A stretch of 64,000 bases of DNA from Corydoras sp. C115 (GCA_019802505.1 JAFMOC010000024.1:3116501-3180500); one strand, 5' to 3'. Counted from the first letter of the stretch, positions 23,321 to 36,900 are shown. Notes: generated by a model from the letters alone, not told the origin. A program made the numbers and translations.

Positions 23321-23940
23321 ACATTGATTGCTGAGTAACATGATATCGGCTTATTGTTCATTGTAAATTGGCTTGCCACTTATATTCATGGTATACGATT
23401 TAAAATAATGTATTGTATAGCTTGCATTGATATGAATGTGAAGCGGTCAGTGGTGTGCATTATTGTCAATAATTTCATGGCTGGACATTCAAATTATTTT
23501 TTTTTCTTGACTGAACACACTGATTTAATAAACAGAATGTGGATTTCTATTGAACTAGTGGCTTTGCAGTTTTATCTCTGAAAAATAGACTGATAAATAC
23601 ACATCTGTACATCTTTGGGGATTCAAGCACTATATACAATGTGCTATAGTTTTCTCTGCCCCTTAGATTGTGAAGCTGAGATATGTGCACCACGGTAGTT
23701 TTGAAGCAAGACCTAGAAGCCAGGTGCTATTGTAGTTTTAGTGAACCTTCTATAAAATTACAGTGTACATGTTTTGATTCTCAATTAAACTTATGGATAT
23801 TATTGTGTTTCAGGGCTCTTAGCATCACTGAAATTAATCAATCTCAGACATCTGTGATAGTGTAATAGACATTTAAAAGGACTTTAATTGGCAAACTAAT
23901 TAGGAAGGATTCTATATTATTAAGCAGGCCACAGGTTTCA
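23321..23940. other. Non-coding spacer
   Basis: AT-rich, nothing recognised apart from short chance ORFs. Confidence 0.4.
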
Positions 23941-23947
23941 AGCAATA

Positions 23948-24092
23948 TGGGAAAGAAAAAGGATCTATCTGCTGTCGAAAAGTATCACATAGCGCAATGC
24001 CTTGAACAAGGTATAAAAATATTGGCTATTTCACGAAAACTTTAGCGTGATCTTTTTTAAACAGTCGTGCAAACAGTCCAGATAAATGGAGT
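23948..24092 (+). pseudogene. Mariner-like transposase N-terminal fragment
   Basis: Translation from the ATG at 23948 gives MGKKKDLSAVEKYHIAQCLE, then QGIKILAISRKL, a stop and a degraded continuation. This matches the start of the DNA-binding domain of the mariner-like family at 35440-37242 (DLTDSKKKSRIVRCL). Nothing of the catalytic domain follows. Confidence 0.6.
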
Positions 24093-24102
24093 AGTGGATA
24101 GT

Positions 24103-24480
24103 AGGGGTGTCTTCAACTAAGGAATTTCATAGTCGAATCTGATTCGTCAGATTTTTCCTATAGTCGAATCAGTTAAAATTTCACCACAAGATGGCGCTAT
24201 AAGCGTGGTTTTTAAAAAAGATTTTTTTTAATATATATTTTACTTGTTTTTCTAGAGCACCGTAAATGGGATCCCCGTTCTGGACTTTTTTCCACTTAAA
24301 AAGGAAAAACCTAAAACACTCAGATCAATGAGTTTTAGGATGATTAGGATGATTGTATTTGACAAAAAGCTATATATATATAACGAAAACAAAGACATTT
24401 CATGTAAAAACTAATGCTTAGCAGCAGCCATGGGCGCCCCCATGTGGTCAAAATGGTACATTCGACTATGAGGTTCATGA
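24103..24480. mobile_element. Possible DNA-transposon remnant with TIR-like ends
   Basis: The left end starts GGGGTGTCTTCAACTAAGGAA and contains TAGTCGAATC twice. A sequence with the complement of that motif (TTCGACTATGAGG) lies near 24460. The GGGGTGT start is typical of hAT-type teleost elements. No transposase sequence was found. Confidence 0.3.
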
Positions 24481-24730
24481 TGTTTCTGATGTTTGGGTCT
24501 TCTGTGTTCTTGTGTTGTTCTATTCTGATAAATGCTGTCCAATCAGTCCACCATGCACTAACAATGCTTATCGACACATTTTACAGTTTGTGTTTTACAT
24601 TTTTGCTTAAAACTTTCACGATTTTTAAAAAGGCTTTTGTAACCCCACCGGTTCGATACTGTACACAAAATTTAAATATCAACAAAGGATGTATTTTACA
24701 GAACGAGTGGCAACCCCACCACTGCTTACT

Positions 24731-25037
24731 CATTCATTCATTCATTATCTTCCGCTTTATCCTATAATAGGGTAGCGGGAGGTTCCCCATGCCCATCCAG
24801 GGGAGAACGTTTCGGGCGCTGGGCAGATACACCCAGGACAGGGCGCCAATCTATCGCTGGGCACACACAGACACGCACACAAACATACTCTATATGGGGC
24901 AATTTGGAGAACTCAATTGAATTGATCCATGTTTTTGGACTGTGGGAGGAAACCGGAGAACCCGGAGGAAACCCATGCGGACACGGGGAGAACATGGAAA
25001 CTCCACCCAGCGGGGGATTCGAACCGGGAATCCCCCG
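24731..25037 (-). mobile_element. RTE-tailed SINE, truncated head, with 9-bp TSD
   Basis: Reverse-strand copy that starts inside the tRNA-like head near the B box (GATTCGAACCGGGAATCCC in this orientation) and runs to the (ATTC)n tail complement. CTGCTTACT occurs directly on both sides (24722-24730 and 25038-25046). Confidence 0.83.
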
Positions 25038-25049
25038 CTGCTTACTGTT

Positions 25050-26270
25050 CAAGTAATTTATTTACAACAGTACATTGTCACAAAGCAACTTTACAGAGGT
25101 AAAATCCTTTAAACTCCCAAAAAGCAAGCTGAAGCAACAGTGGCAAGAAAAAAACTCCCTGTTATGTTATTTTAAGGAAGAAACCTTGGAAGGACCAAGG
25201 CTCAGTGGGGCACTCCTCCTCCTTGAACGGCCAGGCAGCATGAACAGTGTAGGACAGCCATGTACAGATTGTGTCGAGATCAGGTGACCAAATTTAACAA
25301 ACGGTAAAACTCTAACAACTGGAAAACTATATGCAAGTCCATTAAGGGTGTCCTGCAAGACCGCCAGTCCAATTAATATCCAGGTTCCATCCAGTAATCG
25401 TCGTAACTTCAGCAGAACCATGGATGAAGATCTGACTACACCTCCAGGAAACCGGCCACACCTCAAAAGAAACAGACAAGTAAAGCAGTTAGAGCTGATA
25501 AAGCCCAGCATTTAAGTAATAAGTAAGTGATTGACACAGTGCGGCATGTGACTCTGGCATAACTGACTAGAGCAGCATAGCTAAAAGAGGCAGATACTGC
25601 AGACTCTACTTAGTTGAGAGGGCTCGGAGGAACAGCATCATTTCAGTGCCATACCCCCCATTAATGATGAGGTAGGTGAAGAGCTGAAACGCCAGCACAC
25701 ACTGATCCCAGAGTACCAACTCAACACCGCCAAGCCTGAGATCTACACCTTTATCTACAGGTAGTTAAAAGTTGTAATTTATGGAATGATTTATTAGAAC
25801 ATCCTGTCAGAAATGAATTACAATAATCTAAACTTGAGGTAATTAAAGCATGAATTAGTTTTAGTTTATCTTGGAGGGAGAGGAAATTTCTTCAAAATGT
25901 TACGAAGGTGAAAAAATGCAATTCTAGTGATATTGCTAATGTGCATTGTAAAGGAGAGATCTCGGTGTCAATAATGACACCGAGATTGAACTGGGTCTAA
26001 TTAATGGGTATAACTGAGATGAACTGGGTCTAATTACGGAGTTATCAAGGTTTAACATAGTGTTAGAAGCTTTGTTAATTTTGTCATTGGGTCCAACTAT
26101 TAGAAACTCAGTTTTATCAGAATTTAGCAGGAAGTTTTTTTAAAGCTGATTTTGATGAAAGTGACCTAATGTTTAATAACCCAAGTTTTAACTTAAGTGT
26201 TTCTTATATTACTTCAGATAGTATTGATATTAATGAGATTTTATTGGCACACTTTTTGGACTCTTAGTTT
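25050..26270. repeat. Probable interspersed repeats, class unresolved
   Basis: The stretches 25060-25280 (TTGTCACAAAGCAACTTTACAG, then GGCAAGAAAAAAACTCCCT) and 25780-26130 (AATAATGACACCGAGATTGAAC and following) resemble dispersed non-coding repeats I recall from other teleosts. A duplicated phrase, GAACTGGGTCTAATTA, occurs near 25990 and 26022. This is recalled, not measured. No open frame is supported. Confidence 0.35.
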
Positions 26271-26652
26271 TTTGCTCACTGCGATACTTGATAACTGTCT
26301 TAAATGGTATGGGACCTAGTTATTGTGGGTGACGACTCCTGGCAGTTCGCAGGAAGTTGGTTAGGCCATTCTGTCTGCTGCCTGGCCTTGGCTCTAAATT
26401 GTCAATTTTTATTCCTATCTAAAGAAAAAATAAAAATTGACAATCGGCTATGTTATGTGACCCTATCGGCTATGTTATGTGACATGAGGTAAATGTTTAA
26501 ATCACTGTTCCATCTGTTTTTCTAATGTGTGTAACAATTTGTGTGCCTTCTCCCTCTTGGCAACCTGCAGCTTTGGAGTAGGAGTGATACACGTACATGA
26601 ATTTGTATTAAACTGTCATTTGCATTGACCATTTAGAAAAGTCAGAGACATG

Positions 26653-26656
<4 letters not shown>

Positions 26657-26730
<74 letters not shown>
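26657..26730. repeat. (TA)n microsatellite, 37 units
   Basis: Pure TA run ending exactly where the left end of the Tc1 element at 26731 begins. Confidence 0.97.
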
Positions 26731-26735
<5 letters not shown>

Positions 26736-28350
26736 TGCATCAGAAAGTATTATGTGAAATGTATTCCACATTTTGTTACGTTACAGCCTTATTTCAAATT
26801 GTATTAAATTAATCTCTTTCCTCAAAATTCTACACAAAATACCCCATTATGACCATGTGAAAAAAAGTTTTCTTGAGAGTTTTGAAAATGTATTAAAAAT
26901 AAAAAACTAAGAAATCACATTTACATAAGTATTCACAGCCTTCGCCATGAAGCTCAAAATTGAGCTCAGGTGCATCCTGTTTCCACTGATGACTTGAGAT
27001 GTTTCTACAGCTTAAATGGAGTCCACCAGTTGATTGGACATGATTTGGAAAGGCACACACCTGTCTATATAAGGTCCCACAGTTGACTGCATGTCAGAGG
27101 GCAAACACAAAGCATGAAGTCAAAGGAATTGTCTGTAGACCTCCGAGACAAAATTGTCTCGAGGCACAAATCTGGGGAAGGATACAGAAAATTTTCTGAT
27201 GCTTTGAAGGTCCCAATGAGCACAGTGGCCTCCATCATTCGTAAATGGAAGAGGTTTGGAACCACCAGGACTCTTCCTAGAGCTGGCCAGCCGTCTAAAT
27301 TGAGCGATCGGGGAGGAGGGCCTTGGTCAGGGAGGTGACCAAGAACCCGATGATTACTCTGTCAGAGCTCCAGCGTTCCTCCATGGAGAGAGGAGAACCT
27401 TGCAGAGGGACAACCATCTCTGCAGCAATCCACCAATCAGGCTTGTATGGCAGAATGGCCAGGCAAAAGTCACTGCTTAGTAAACGGCACAAGGCAGCCC
27501 GTTTGGAATTTGCCAAAAGGCACCTGAAGGACTCTCAGACCATGAGAAACAAAATTCTCTGGTCTGATGAGACAAAGATTGAACTATTTGGTGTGAATGC
27601 CAGGCGTCATGTTTAGAGGAAACCAGGCACTGCTCATCACGAGGCCAATACCATCCCTACAGTCAAGCATGGTGGTGGCAGCATCATGCTATGGGGATGT
27701 TTTTCAGCAGCAGGAACTGGCAGACTAGTCAGGATAGAGGGAAAGATGAATACAGCAATGTACAGAGACATCCTGGATGAAAACTTGCTCCAGAGCACTC
27801 TTGACCTCAGGCTGGGGCGACGGTTCGTTTTTCAGCAGGACAACGATCCGAAGCACACAGCCAAGATCTTAAAGGAGTGGCTTCAGGACCACTCTGTGAA
27901 TGTTCTGGAGTGGCCCAGCCAGAGCCCAGACTTGAATCCGATTGAACATCTCTGGAGAGATCTGAAAATGGCTGTGCACAGACGTCTCCCATCCAACCTG
28001 ATGGAGCTTCAAAGGTACTGCAAAGAAGAATGGGCAAAACTGCCTAAAGATAGGTGTGCTAAGCTTGTGGCACCATATTCAAAAAGACTTGAGGCTGTAG
28101 TTGCTGCCAAAGGTGGTTCTACAAAGTATTAAGCAAAGGCTGTGAATACTTATGTAAATATGATTTCTTTGTTTTTTAATTTTAATAAATTTTCAAAAAT
28201 CTCAAGAAAACTTTTTTCACATGGTCATAATGGGGTATTTTGTGTAGAATTTTGAGGAAAGAGATTAATTTAATACAATTTGAAATAAGGCTGTAACGTA
28301 ACAAAATGTGGAAAAAGTGAAGCGCTGTGAATACTTTCCGGATGCACCGT
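26731..28350 (+). mobile_element. Tc1-like transposon with ~210-bp TIRs
   Basis: The tips ACAGTGCATC (left) and the complement of GATGCACCGT (right) face each other. The long inverted repeats extend to about 26945 on the left and from about 28134 on the right, sharing blocks such as CACATGGTCATAATGGGG on the right and its complement on the left. TA flanks both ends (26729-26730 and 28351-28352). The element is complete in structure but its transposase is broken. Confidence 0.92.
27114..28132 (+). pseudogene. Tc1 transposase, one frameshift and one nonsense codon
   Basis: The frame begins MKSKELSVDLRDKIVSRH with a helix-turn-helix DNA-binding region (SGEGYRKFSDALKVPMSTV), consistent with a paired-like Tc1 N-terminus. 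A one-base deletion in the G/A-rich run near 27312-27318 shifts the frame; 27323 onward continues in another frame. The DDE domain is recognisable: LWSDETKIELFG near 27560 (first Asp), FQQDNDPKHTA near 27830 (second Asp) and SPDLNPIEHLW near 27930 (third acidic residue). At 27614-27616 a TAG replaces the expected Trp codon in the 'HVWR' motif. It would be about 340 aa if intact. It is not functional as it stands. Confidence 0.9.
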
Positions 28351-28364
28351 TACGTTACGTTACG

Positions 28365-28397
<33 letters not shown>

Positions 28398-29387
28398 CTC
28401 CGCCTTGGATCACCACCTTACCATGGTGGAGGAGTTTGCGTGCTTGAATGATCCTAGGAGCTATGTTGTCTGGGGCAAAAAGCCCCTGCCAGGGTCACCC
28501 AAGGTAAATTGGTCCTAGGTGACAGGCCAGACAAAGAGTGGTCCAACAAAAACCCTTATGAAGAGAAATATCAAGAGCATGTGTACCCTGCCTGATTTAG
28601 GGTTATCGGGGCCCCACCTTGGAGCCAGGCTCGGGAATGGGGTTCGTCATTGAGCGTCTGGTGGTCGGGCACTTTCCCATGGTGCCCGGCCGGGCCCAGC
28701 CCGAAGGAGTTACATGGGTTCCCCCTCACTACCTGTTGATAATTTATAATTTAATTTATATGGACAGAATTTCTAGGGGCAGTCAGGGGATGGAGGGTGT
28801 CCGGTTTGGTGATCTGCGGATCACGTCGCTGCTGTTTGCAGACGATGTGGTCCTGTTAGCATCATCAAGCTGCGAATTTCAGCTCTTACTGGATCGGTTT
28901 GCAGCCGAGTGTGAAGCGGCCGGGATGAAAATGAGCACCTCCAAATCTGAGGCCATAGTTCTTAGTCGGAAAAGGGTAGAGTCCTCTCTGGGTCAGGGAT
29001 CAGATCTGGGTCAGGGATCAGATCTTGACTTAAGACCCCGAGTTTAAGTATCTCGGGGTCTTAAGTATCTCGGATCAGCGCGGGGTCAGCAGTGATGCGG
29101 ACCCTATACTGGTCTATTGTGGTAAAAAAGGAGCTGAGCCACAAGGCAAGGCTCTCGATTTACCAGTCAATCTACGTTCCGACCCTCACCTATGGTCATG
29201 AGCTTTGGGTAATGACCGAAAGAGCAAGATCGTGAATACCAGCGGCCGAAATGGGTTTTCTCCACAGGGTGGCTGGGCTCTCCCTTAGAGATAGGGTGAG
29301 AAGCTCGGTCATCCGGGAGAGACTCGGAGTGGAGCCTCTACTCCCCCGCATCGAAAGGAGCCAGTTGAGGTGGTTCAGGCATCTGGC
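28398..29387 (+). mobile_element. Second RTE LINE copy, internally deleted and rearranged
   Basis: The first ~335 bp (28398 to about 28733) are non-coding, include CTTACCATGGTGGAGGAGTT and are probably the element's 5' region. They join directly to the RT just before the MDRISRGSQG block, skipping the endonuclease and the first RT motifs. FADDVVLLAS (about 28837) and SIYVPTLTYGHELWV-like blocks remain. It ends after ERSQLRWFRHLA at a microsatellite, without the GGAT tail. Around 28985-29075 it has a tandem duplication (GGTCAGGGATCAGATCT twice) and a fold-back junction; see findings. Confidence 0.85.
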
Positions 29388-29418
29388 ATACACACATATA
29401 TATGTGTGTGTGTGTGTG

Positions 29419-29455
<37 letters not shown>
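29388..29455. repeat. Compound (CA/TG)n-(TA)n microsatellite
   Basis: Short CA and TG runs followed by a pure TA run (29423-29455) at the broken 3' end of the RTE copy. Confidence 0.92.
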
Positions 29456-29457
<2 letters not shown>

Positions 29458-30950
29458 AATAGAAATGCAGCAGAGACAGAAATCTTATTCTCTATCGGAA
29501 ACCTCTACTTGCCCTACCCACTATTTGTATTTCTCTCCATGTAGACTGATAAATAGATAATCACTAGCTTAATTCATTATTTTTCCAGTAATATGTGCTG
29601 CAACAATTGTGTTATTTCAGAATACCAACTCCCATTATGCTTTAGCAGAACTTTTGAACAGAACACTAATTCTACTGAGCAGTTGCTGGCCTCAAAAATA
29701 GTAATATTCTAAATAATCTAAGCTGTATGTATGATATTTAATTGAAGTTACAAAAGTAGATCGGTGCAGGTAATGTTATAAAAAATAGTTCCAATAGTTC
29801 TGATTGTTTAAGACATCATAATTGACTGCTACCCAATTATGTTTTATCTTGTCTAACTGCTATTCTTTTTGGTTTACTTTGGAGGTTTCTTTTACACAGT
29901 ACTGTCAGATGGCACAGAGATACCTTAGATCACTTTCATCTTCATTGATGATGAAAAGAAAACAGGAAAAAGTTAAAACATAAAAAAAAAAAAAGCATAA
30001 ATGTCATGAAGAAAATATAATTTAAGAATTATTCGTAGAAAGTTTTATTATATATAAAATTATACATAAAAAATGTTTATTTTAAATGCATTGTACATTA
30101 AACAATGTGTTTCCTCATTTGTAAATACAGAATGCAAAACTAGAGATTTTTAGTATTGTGTACTTTATTAGATTTACTAGTTAAATTGAGAAAAACAAAC
30201 AAACAAAAAACACGCAACCATAAAACCGATAAGGTCAATAGACCTTAGTGAAGATGAAGTACATATAACTACAGAATTGCTGCCAATTAATATGCACCTC
30301 TAATCACTTGGTGAGAGAAGCATGTAATGTGTGTATAGTTTACTACATTTAGAAAATTCTTTGGTGTAAAAATGAATGCCATTAATCAGATTTGCACTAG
30401 TCAAGAATTTATTTTACATAAAGCCTTAATTAGCCAAATCTAATTTAAAAAGCATGAATGAAGAAATAAATGTTAAATACTATTTCATCACAAGATACTA
30501 GAAAATTCATTTTCATTTTAACGTTAATTTTAAAATATACAAATGTATATCAACAGCATTAATAAATTTCACCGAAGATGCGTAACAAGGACAACAATGA
30601 AGTGTATATAAAGACATAAAATTCTAACAAATGAGTGCCTATGACACTTGAGTAACTATATTTCATCAAGTTTTACAAAATTGATAATGTGCAAAGTATT
30701 TGCAAAAAAGCATAGAAGCTCATTTACAAGTTTTCTAACCTAAAAGATATTCTACAATGTGAATGAAGTTTCTAATGCCTGACATCTGACATGTATTTTA
30801 GAAATTGTCAATGAGCAATATTTAACAATCAAATCAAAAACAGAAAATAAGAATAAAAATGACAAACAGCTAACATTGTTATTAATTGGCAGAGAGTACA
30901 TAAAATCTACACATTAAATTTAAAAAGAAATAGGGTTTTATTGTGCAAAA
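29456..30950. other. Downstream flank and probable 3' UTR of eif4e3
   Basis: AT-rich sequence with no coding block. The part next to 30955 should hold the eif4e3 3' UTR (transcribed leftward). Several A/T-rich candidates for a polyadenylation signal exist and I cannot choose between them. Confidence 0.4.
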
Positions 30951-30954
30951 TCTG

Positions 30955-33900
30955 CTAATGTCTTGAACGACCACCTTCAAATGCATGGTGCTCCTCGTGT
31001 GCTACAAAACAAACAATAAAATAAAGATATTATATTTTTATTTGCACAGATGTGCTGTAGCACACAAAAACACTACAATTATTGTATTGTGTGTAAAGAA
31101 ACCATATAAAAATAGTTATGTTGTATAAAATATATCCTGTTTTTCACATCAATTATTATTAAACTACTAATGCAACTCTATAAGCCCTGTTAATATATTA
31201 TGACTTCACATTTCTCTGCTTGATATGAGGATGTTAGCTTAGTTTAAAAACTGGAAAGTTCACATTACTTATATTACTGTCCATCACAACTGTATTTGAA
31301 TATATCGAGTACATCAGACCTTACTAAATAGTAGGTGATTTTAACATTACATTTTTATTTTACGGCATTAACCCTTATCTCCAATTTTAATTTACAGCTT
31401 CTCCAAACTGTAGTCACACAAAAGTCACCAGATCTTATGTCAAGTAGCTATACCACCAAAGACCACCTCATCCTACAATCCTATTTCCCATAGTTCCACA
31501 TCACTCTGCCTTAACCTTATTCTGTCTCCTCCCAGCATGCGAGAACCTCTGTTCCTGCTCACATTCAATTTTTGCTAATCAGTTGCTAGAATTTGCTTTG
31601 CATTTGCAACTTCTTTACTCTTGACCCCAAAGTCACAATACACAGTCTCTGTTACACCTTGGTAACCTGACTAGAGACAGTCTGCTCAATCTCCTCTACC
31701 TGGATTATGGAGGTGTTTCAATCACAGCAACCTAACTAATGATTAGCTAAAAGAAAATGTAAAGTTTGGTCAGTCTTTCAAACTGGCACAATTCTAGTAT
31801 CACTGCAGGATTCCATGCATTTTCTTCACTTTTTTAAAGGATGTCTGTTGTGAGACCTAGTCCAATGCCAAGACCTCCTTCAGCCAAAGATATGACTTGC
31901 ATGCACTAAGCAGCATATTCAACGGTCTTTTCTGTTCAATGGATCCAACAACATCCACCATGATAACTTTCCATACAAATTATCATAAGCTATTGTCTTT
32001 GGATATTTTCCTTCATACCTAAGCACAGTTTTCCAAAGCTGCACCCTTTGCCTTTCCTGTCATTTACCTGAGATTTCTGGCTCATGCATTAAGATCACCA
32101 AAAAGATTAAGAATAAAGATTCTTCAGATAATACCTTTACACAGCAATTTTGCAAACATGGTCTTGAATCTTAAAAAAATATATATTCACAAAAGATCAG
32201 ATTTGATGACACTACAGTTAAATCTACTACCTCACTGACTTTTCTCACCATTTAAAATTTTTTTTTACTCACAAAGTGGGTTTAAATAAAAGCCAATACA
32301 AAATGACAAAATGTAAATGTGAAAACTTACGCTTATAAAATACTGCTTTAAATGATATTTGTGGAAGTAGTTCATAAATTCGTCCCAAAATGTTTGCCTC
32401 ATTAGCAAAAGAGGCATTCCCATTCCAAACCTGAATCACATCTTCTCTGTCTCGGACGCTGACACTCACACCCACAACTTCATCTTCTAAAATGCATTTT
32501 TAAACAATGACCGGTCATTACACAGGATGTAAAATCATTTCATATCAGCTATACCATCTTATATTAACTTATTTATTGAGAAAACTTTTACCTGATGCAC
32601 AATAATCAGCAAACTGCTCACCAATAGTAGCCAGTAGTAACTCTTTCCATACAGCTAACTAAAAACAAAAACACATTTGCTTACAGTTAAAGAAAGCCAA
32701 AAGCATGCAAAGTTTAAAGCACATTATTACAAAAAATGGTTCACAGTTCATACAATTTCTCATACAAAATCTTATCAAAAATGTACTGTGATGTAAATGA
32801 ATACAAATGTATGCAGAAAAAAGCACAACAATTGGTGCATTTCTTAGAAAAAAGCTGACAACAGAGTAGATCTGATCTGTACACACACACACACACACAC
32901 AACCTTATTAAATCTATTAATTCTATTATTGACCATTAAATTAAATGAAAAGGACAGTTTGTCTTGAGATATAACCATAATCGTTTTTGACAAGTCTTTA
33001 GTGGGTTTGTTTCTTAAACATTGTTTAATGCCACGAAACAATGATTCTCTGACATGAAAAATCATAATAAATTGGCTGATTAAAACAAAAAAAAAAGGCA
33101 GGTCACAGATGTGAGGAAAACAATTTGAGTACAGTTTGAACATACAATTAAAGTGGAACAAAAACAATCCATATAAATATTACATTTACATGGTTATTTT
33201 TATAATTTTGTAATACAACAAGATGTAAACAAAAGCAAGTAAATCAATAAGAGGACAATTTAAGGGCTTGCAAATAATTATATACAGTTTCCCTACTAGT
33301 TGTATAAAACTTAAATGTTCACTAACAAAAAAAAAAAAAAAAAAAAAGACAATTGCAACCAGAGCTGAATATTTTGATTACAATTATAAAATATTTAAAC
33401 CTTATTAAAATCTAAATCTTTATGAAAAGAGAGAAAAAAAGAAAAAAAAAAAAAAAGAAACATACCGTGTTTTCCTTTGGTACTTTCATCTTCCACACAC
33501 CTCCCTTTGCATTACTTTCATCCTCCCTACATAAAAACATATATGATTTTATGAACTTAAATAAAAAGCAAAACAATAAGGAAAAGCTAAATAATCAGAT
33601 AAATGAGAAACATTTATAAAAATAAAAATTACCATAGTGGTCTTCTTTCTCCTCGCATTAAATGGTAGCTACACCTCAAAGGGAGGCAAGACACAGCAGG
33701 GATATTGTTGTAAACACTCCAGAAGCTCTACACAAATAGCAACAGTTACAATAGTCTTGACAGGTGTATGTATGTACAGTATATAATTATATATCACACA
33801 TACACTGGAAATCAAAATAAGTACAATCTATGTGCACTTGTTTCTTCAGAATTATCAATTATTTTTCAGTAATAATTGATCAAATGAAGGATTTTTGCAA

Positions 33901-36900
33901 GTGGGGTACACCATACCACTAGAACCATGTTTTACAAAATCAACAAAGTATTTAGACAAAAAACATTTATTTAGCAAAAAAACGTCCAAATCATAATTAG
34001 AGAACCACAATGACTGTAGCAAAAATAAAGATTACTGAAAAATTACAAGAAAGTTTCAAGTCACCAATCAGTAGGAAGTGTATGGTCTGTTGTTTTGATT
34101 GACTTCCAATCTGCGGCCACAAGAAACCACTAGTCTCACACAATGCTCCGGTAAGATTCTAGTAATGATAGAAACTTTAATTTATTTGGGTCAGATGGGA
34201 AACATTATTATATAACAATAGACTAGGGAAAGACTGAACTTTAATTGTGTAAAGAAGTCAGTGAAAGGTGGAGGAGGAAGTGTCCTGGTCCCATTTTTTG
34301 GGACAGGAGGACGAGTTGGACCTCTCATACAGCTACATGGCAGACTGAATACAAGTGTGTATCAGAACCTTGCATTCGTCATCAGCAAGAAATTTTAAAT
34401 AACTTATTATTATTAAAATAATTAAATGGCCAGTTGCTTCAATAATGTTTTTTTTAAATGGTCTGATTTTGCAAAGGCTGCTTTAAAGTAGTTTAATGAG
34501 ATTAATTGTTGGGTTGCAGGGTTTTTCTTTTTTTAGCTCTTGTTTACTGCCACATGTGATCATGCTGCTGAATATGCGTTAACACATTCGAAATATTCCA
34601 CAAACATATGTAACAAATAATTTGGGTGGCGGTTTGTTGTCAGTTCTGAAGTGGTTATTATTGTTTCCATGTGGAAGTTAATTCCATTTTACCAGAACAA
34701 CTGTTTATGAGACCAAATTTTTGTTTGGCATATTGAGAATACTCTAAGCTGAGTTTGAGTCTGTTTCCAAAGTTCTCTTTTGTTGGCTAGGCTGAAGTTA
34801 AAATAAACTGGACTGAGAGTTAAAATTGTGGTATTTTGTGCGATACACTTTACTAAATAGGAAGTATTTATACAAGTGTGGAAAGCGTTTATGAAGCCTT
34901 TAACAAATAAATAAAAAAATATTGCCATTACATTGCAGGGGGTCTCTGGAACGTAATGGATTGTTCCTGTCCGATTTCCCATCTAGGGAGCGGTCTTTCA
35001 TGTCTGTCCATGCTCATGTTTTGTGCATTTGTCTCCATTTCTTTCTTATCATTAACAAGAACATTAACAATAGCAAAATTCTCTTCAACAAAATCGACAA
35101 AACTCACACACAAATGGCCCCTGAACTGGAATTAATTGGGAGACGTAATGAGCAATTTTTTTTTATAGCACTGAAATAGAAAACATCAGACAAGCGATTA
35201 TTACATCCAAATCCAACAATGGACCTGAACCCGCTCCATCACCTCATAAAGACACCTTAGTTAAAATATTAAAATGTTCTGTACTGTTAATAATGAAATC
35301 TTAATGGACACAGTCATCTCATATCCTCCATCTCAACCTCAAGTCTTGACACACTACCCACCTAATTCTTCAAGAATGTGTTATACCACAGCATCTGACC
35401 TACACCATTTAAAAAAAATAGCAATTGTAAAGCCTCCACTACACTATGTGCAGAATTATTAGGCAAATGATTTGTTGATCATATCATCCTTTTTATACAT
35501 GTTGTCCTACTCCAAGCTGGTAGCTTTACTACCAATTAAGTGCTTAATTATTAGGCAACTTCCTATCCGAAGCAAGGGTCAGAAGAGAGATTTGACGGAT
35601 TCTAAAAAAAAGTCCAGAATTGTGAGATGTCTTGCAGAGGGATGCAGCAGTCTTGAAATTGCCAAACTTTTGAAGCGTGATCACCAAACATTCAAGTGTT
35701 TCATGGCAAATAGCCAACAGGGTCGCAAGAAGCGTGTTGGGAAAAAAAAAAAAAAAAAAAAAGGATTTTTCCCACGAATTAAGGAAAATCAAGCGTGAAG
35801 CTACCAAGATGCCATTAGCCAATAATTTAGCCAAATTTTACGTTACTGGAGTATCAAAAAGCACAAGGTGTGCGATACTCGGGGACATTGCCAAGGTAAG
35901 GACGACCTTTGAACAAGAAACAAGATAAAACAACAAGACTGGGCCAAAAATATCTTAAGACTGATTTTTCAAAGGTTTTATGGACTGATAAAATGAGAGT
36001 GACTCTTTATGAGCCAGATGGATGGGCCTGAGGCTGGATCAGTAAAGGGCAGATAGCTCCACTCCAACTCAGACACCAGCAAGGTGAAGGTGAGGTACTG
36101 GTATCAAAGATGAACTTGTGGAACCTTTTCGGGTTGAGGATGAAGTGAAGCTCAAGTCCCAGACTTACTGCCAGTTTCTGGAAGACACCTTCAGGCAGTG
36201 GTACAGGAAGAAGCCGGTATCATTCAAGAAAAACATGATTTTCACGCAGGACAATGCTCCATCACATGCATCCAAATACTCCACAGCATGGCTGGCCAGT
36301 AAATGTCTAAAAGGAAAGAAAATAATGACATGGCCCCCTTGGTTCACCTGATCTGAACCCCATAGAGAACCTGTGGTCCCTCATAAAATGTGAGATCCAC
36401 AGGGAGGGAAAAGAGTACAGCTATCTAAACAGTGTCTGGGAGGCTGTGGTGGCTGCTGCACGTAATGTTGATCGTAAACAGATCAAGTAACTGACAATCT
36501 ATGGACGGAAGGCTTTTGAGTGTCATCGTAAAGAAAGGTGGCTATATTGGTCACTGATTTGTTTTTGAATGTCAGAAATGTTTATTTCTAAATTTTCTGT
36601 TATATTGGTTTTACCTGGTGAAAATAAACAAGTGAGATGATCTATTTGGATTTTAAGTTGCCTAATAAATCTACACAGTAATATTTACCTGCACAAACAC
36701 ATATCCTCCTAAAATATCCAAATTAATAATAAATAAATAAATAAATAAATAAAAAAACCCACTCCAACTTCCAAAAATATTAAGCTTTGATATTTTTGAG
36801 GGGCGGCACGGTGGCTTAGTGTTTAGCACGTTCGCCTCTCAGCGCTAGGGATTCCCGGTTCGAATCCCCATCTGGGTGGATTTTCCATGTTCTCCCCGTA

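Noticed and set aside
32659..33167. Two overlapping Cys/Phe-rich ORFs on the minus strand
   Set aside because: They lie in an eif4e3 intron, are driven by CA/TG and poly(A) tracts and match nothing.
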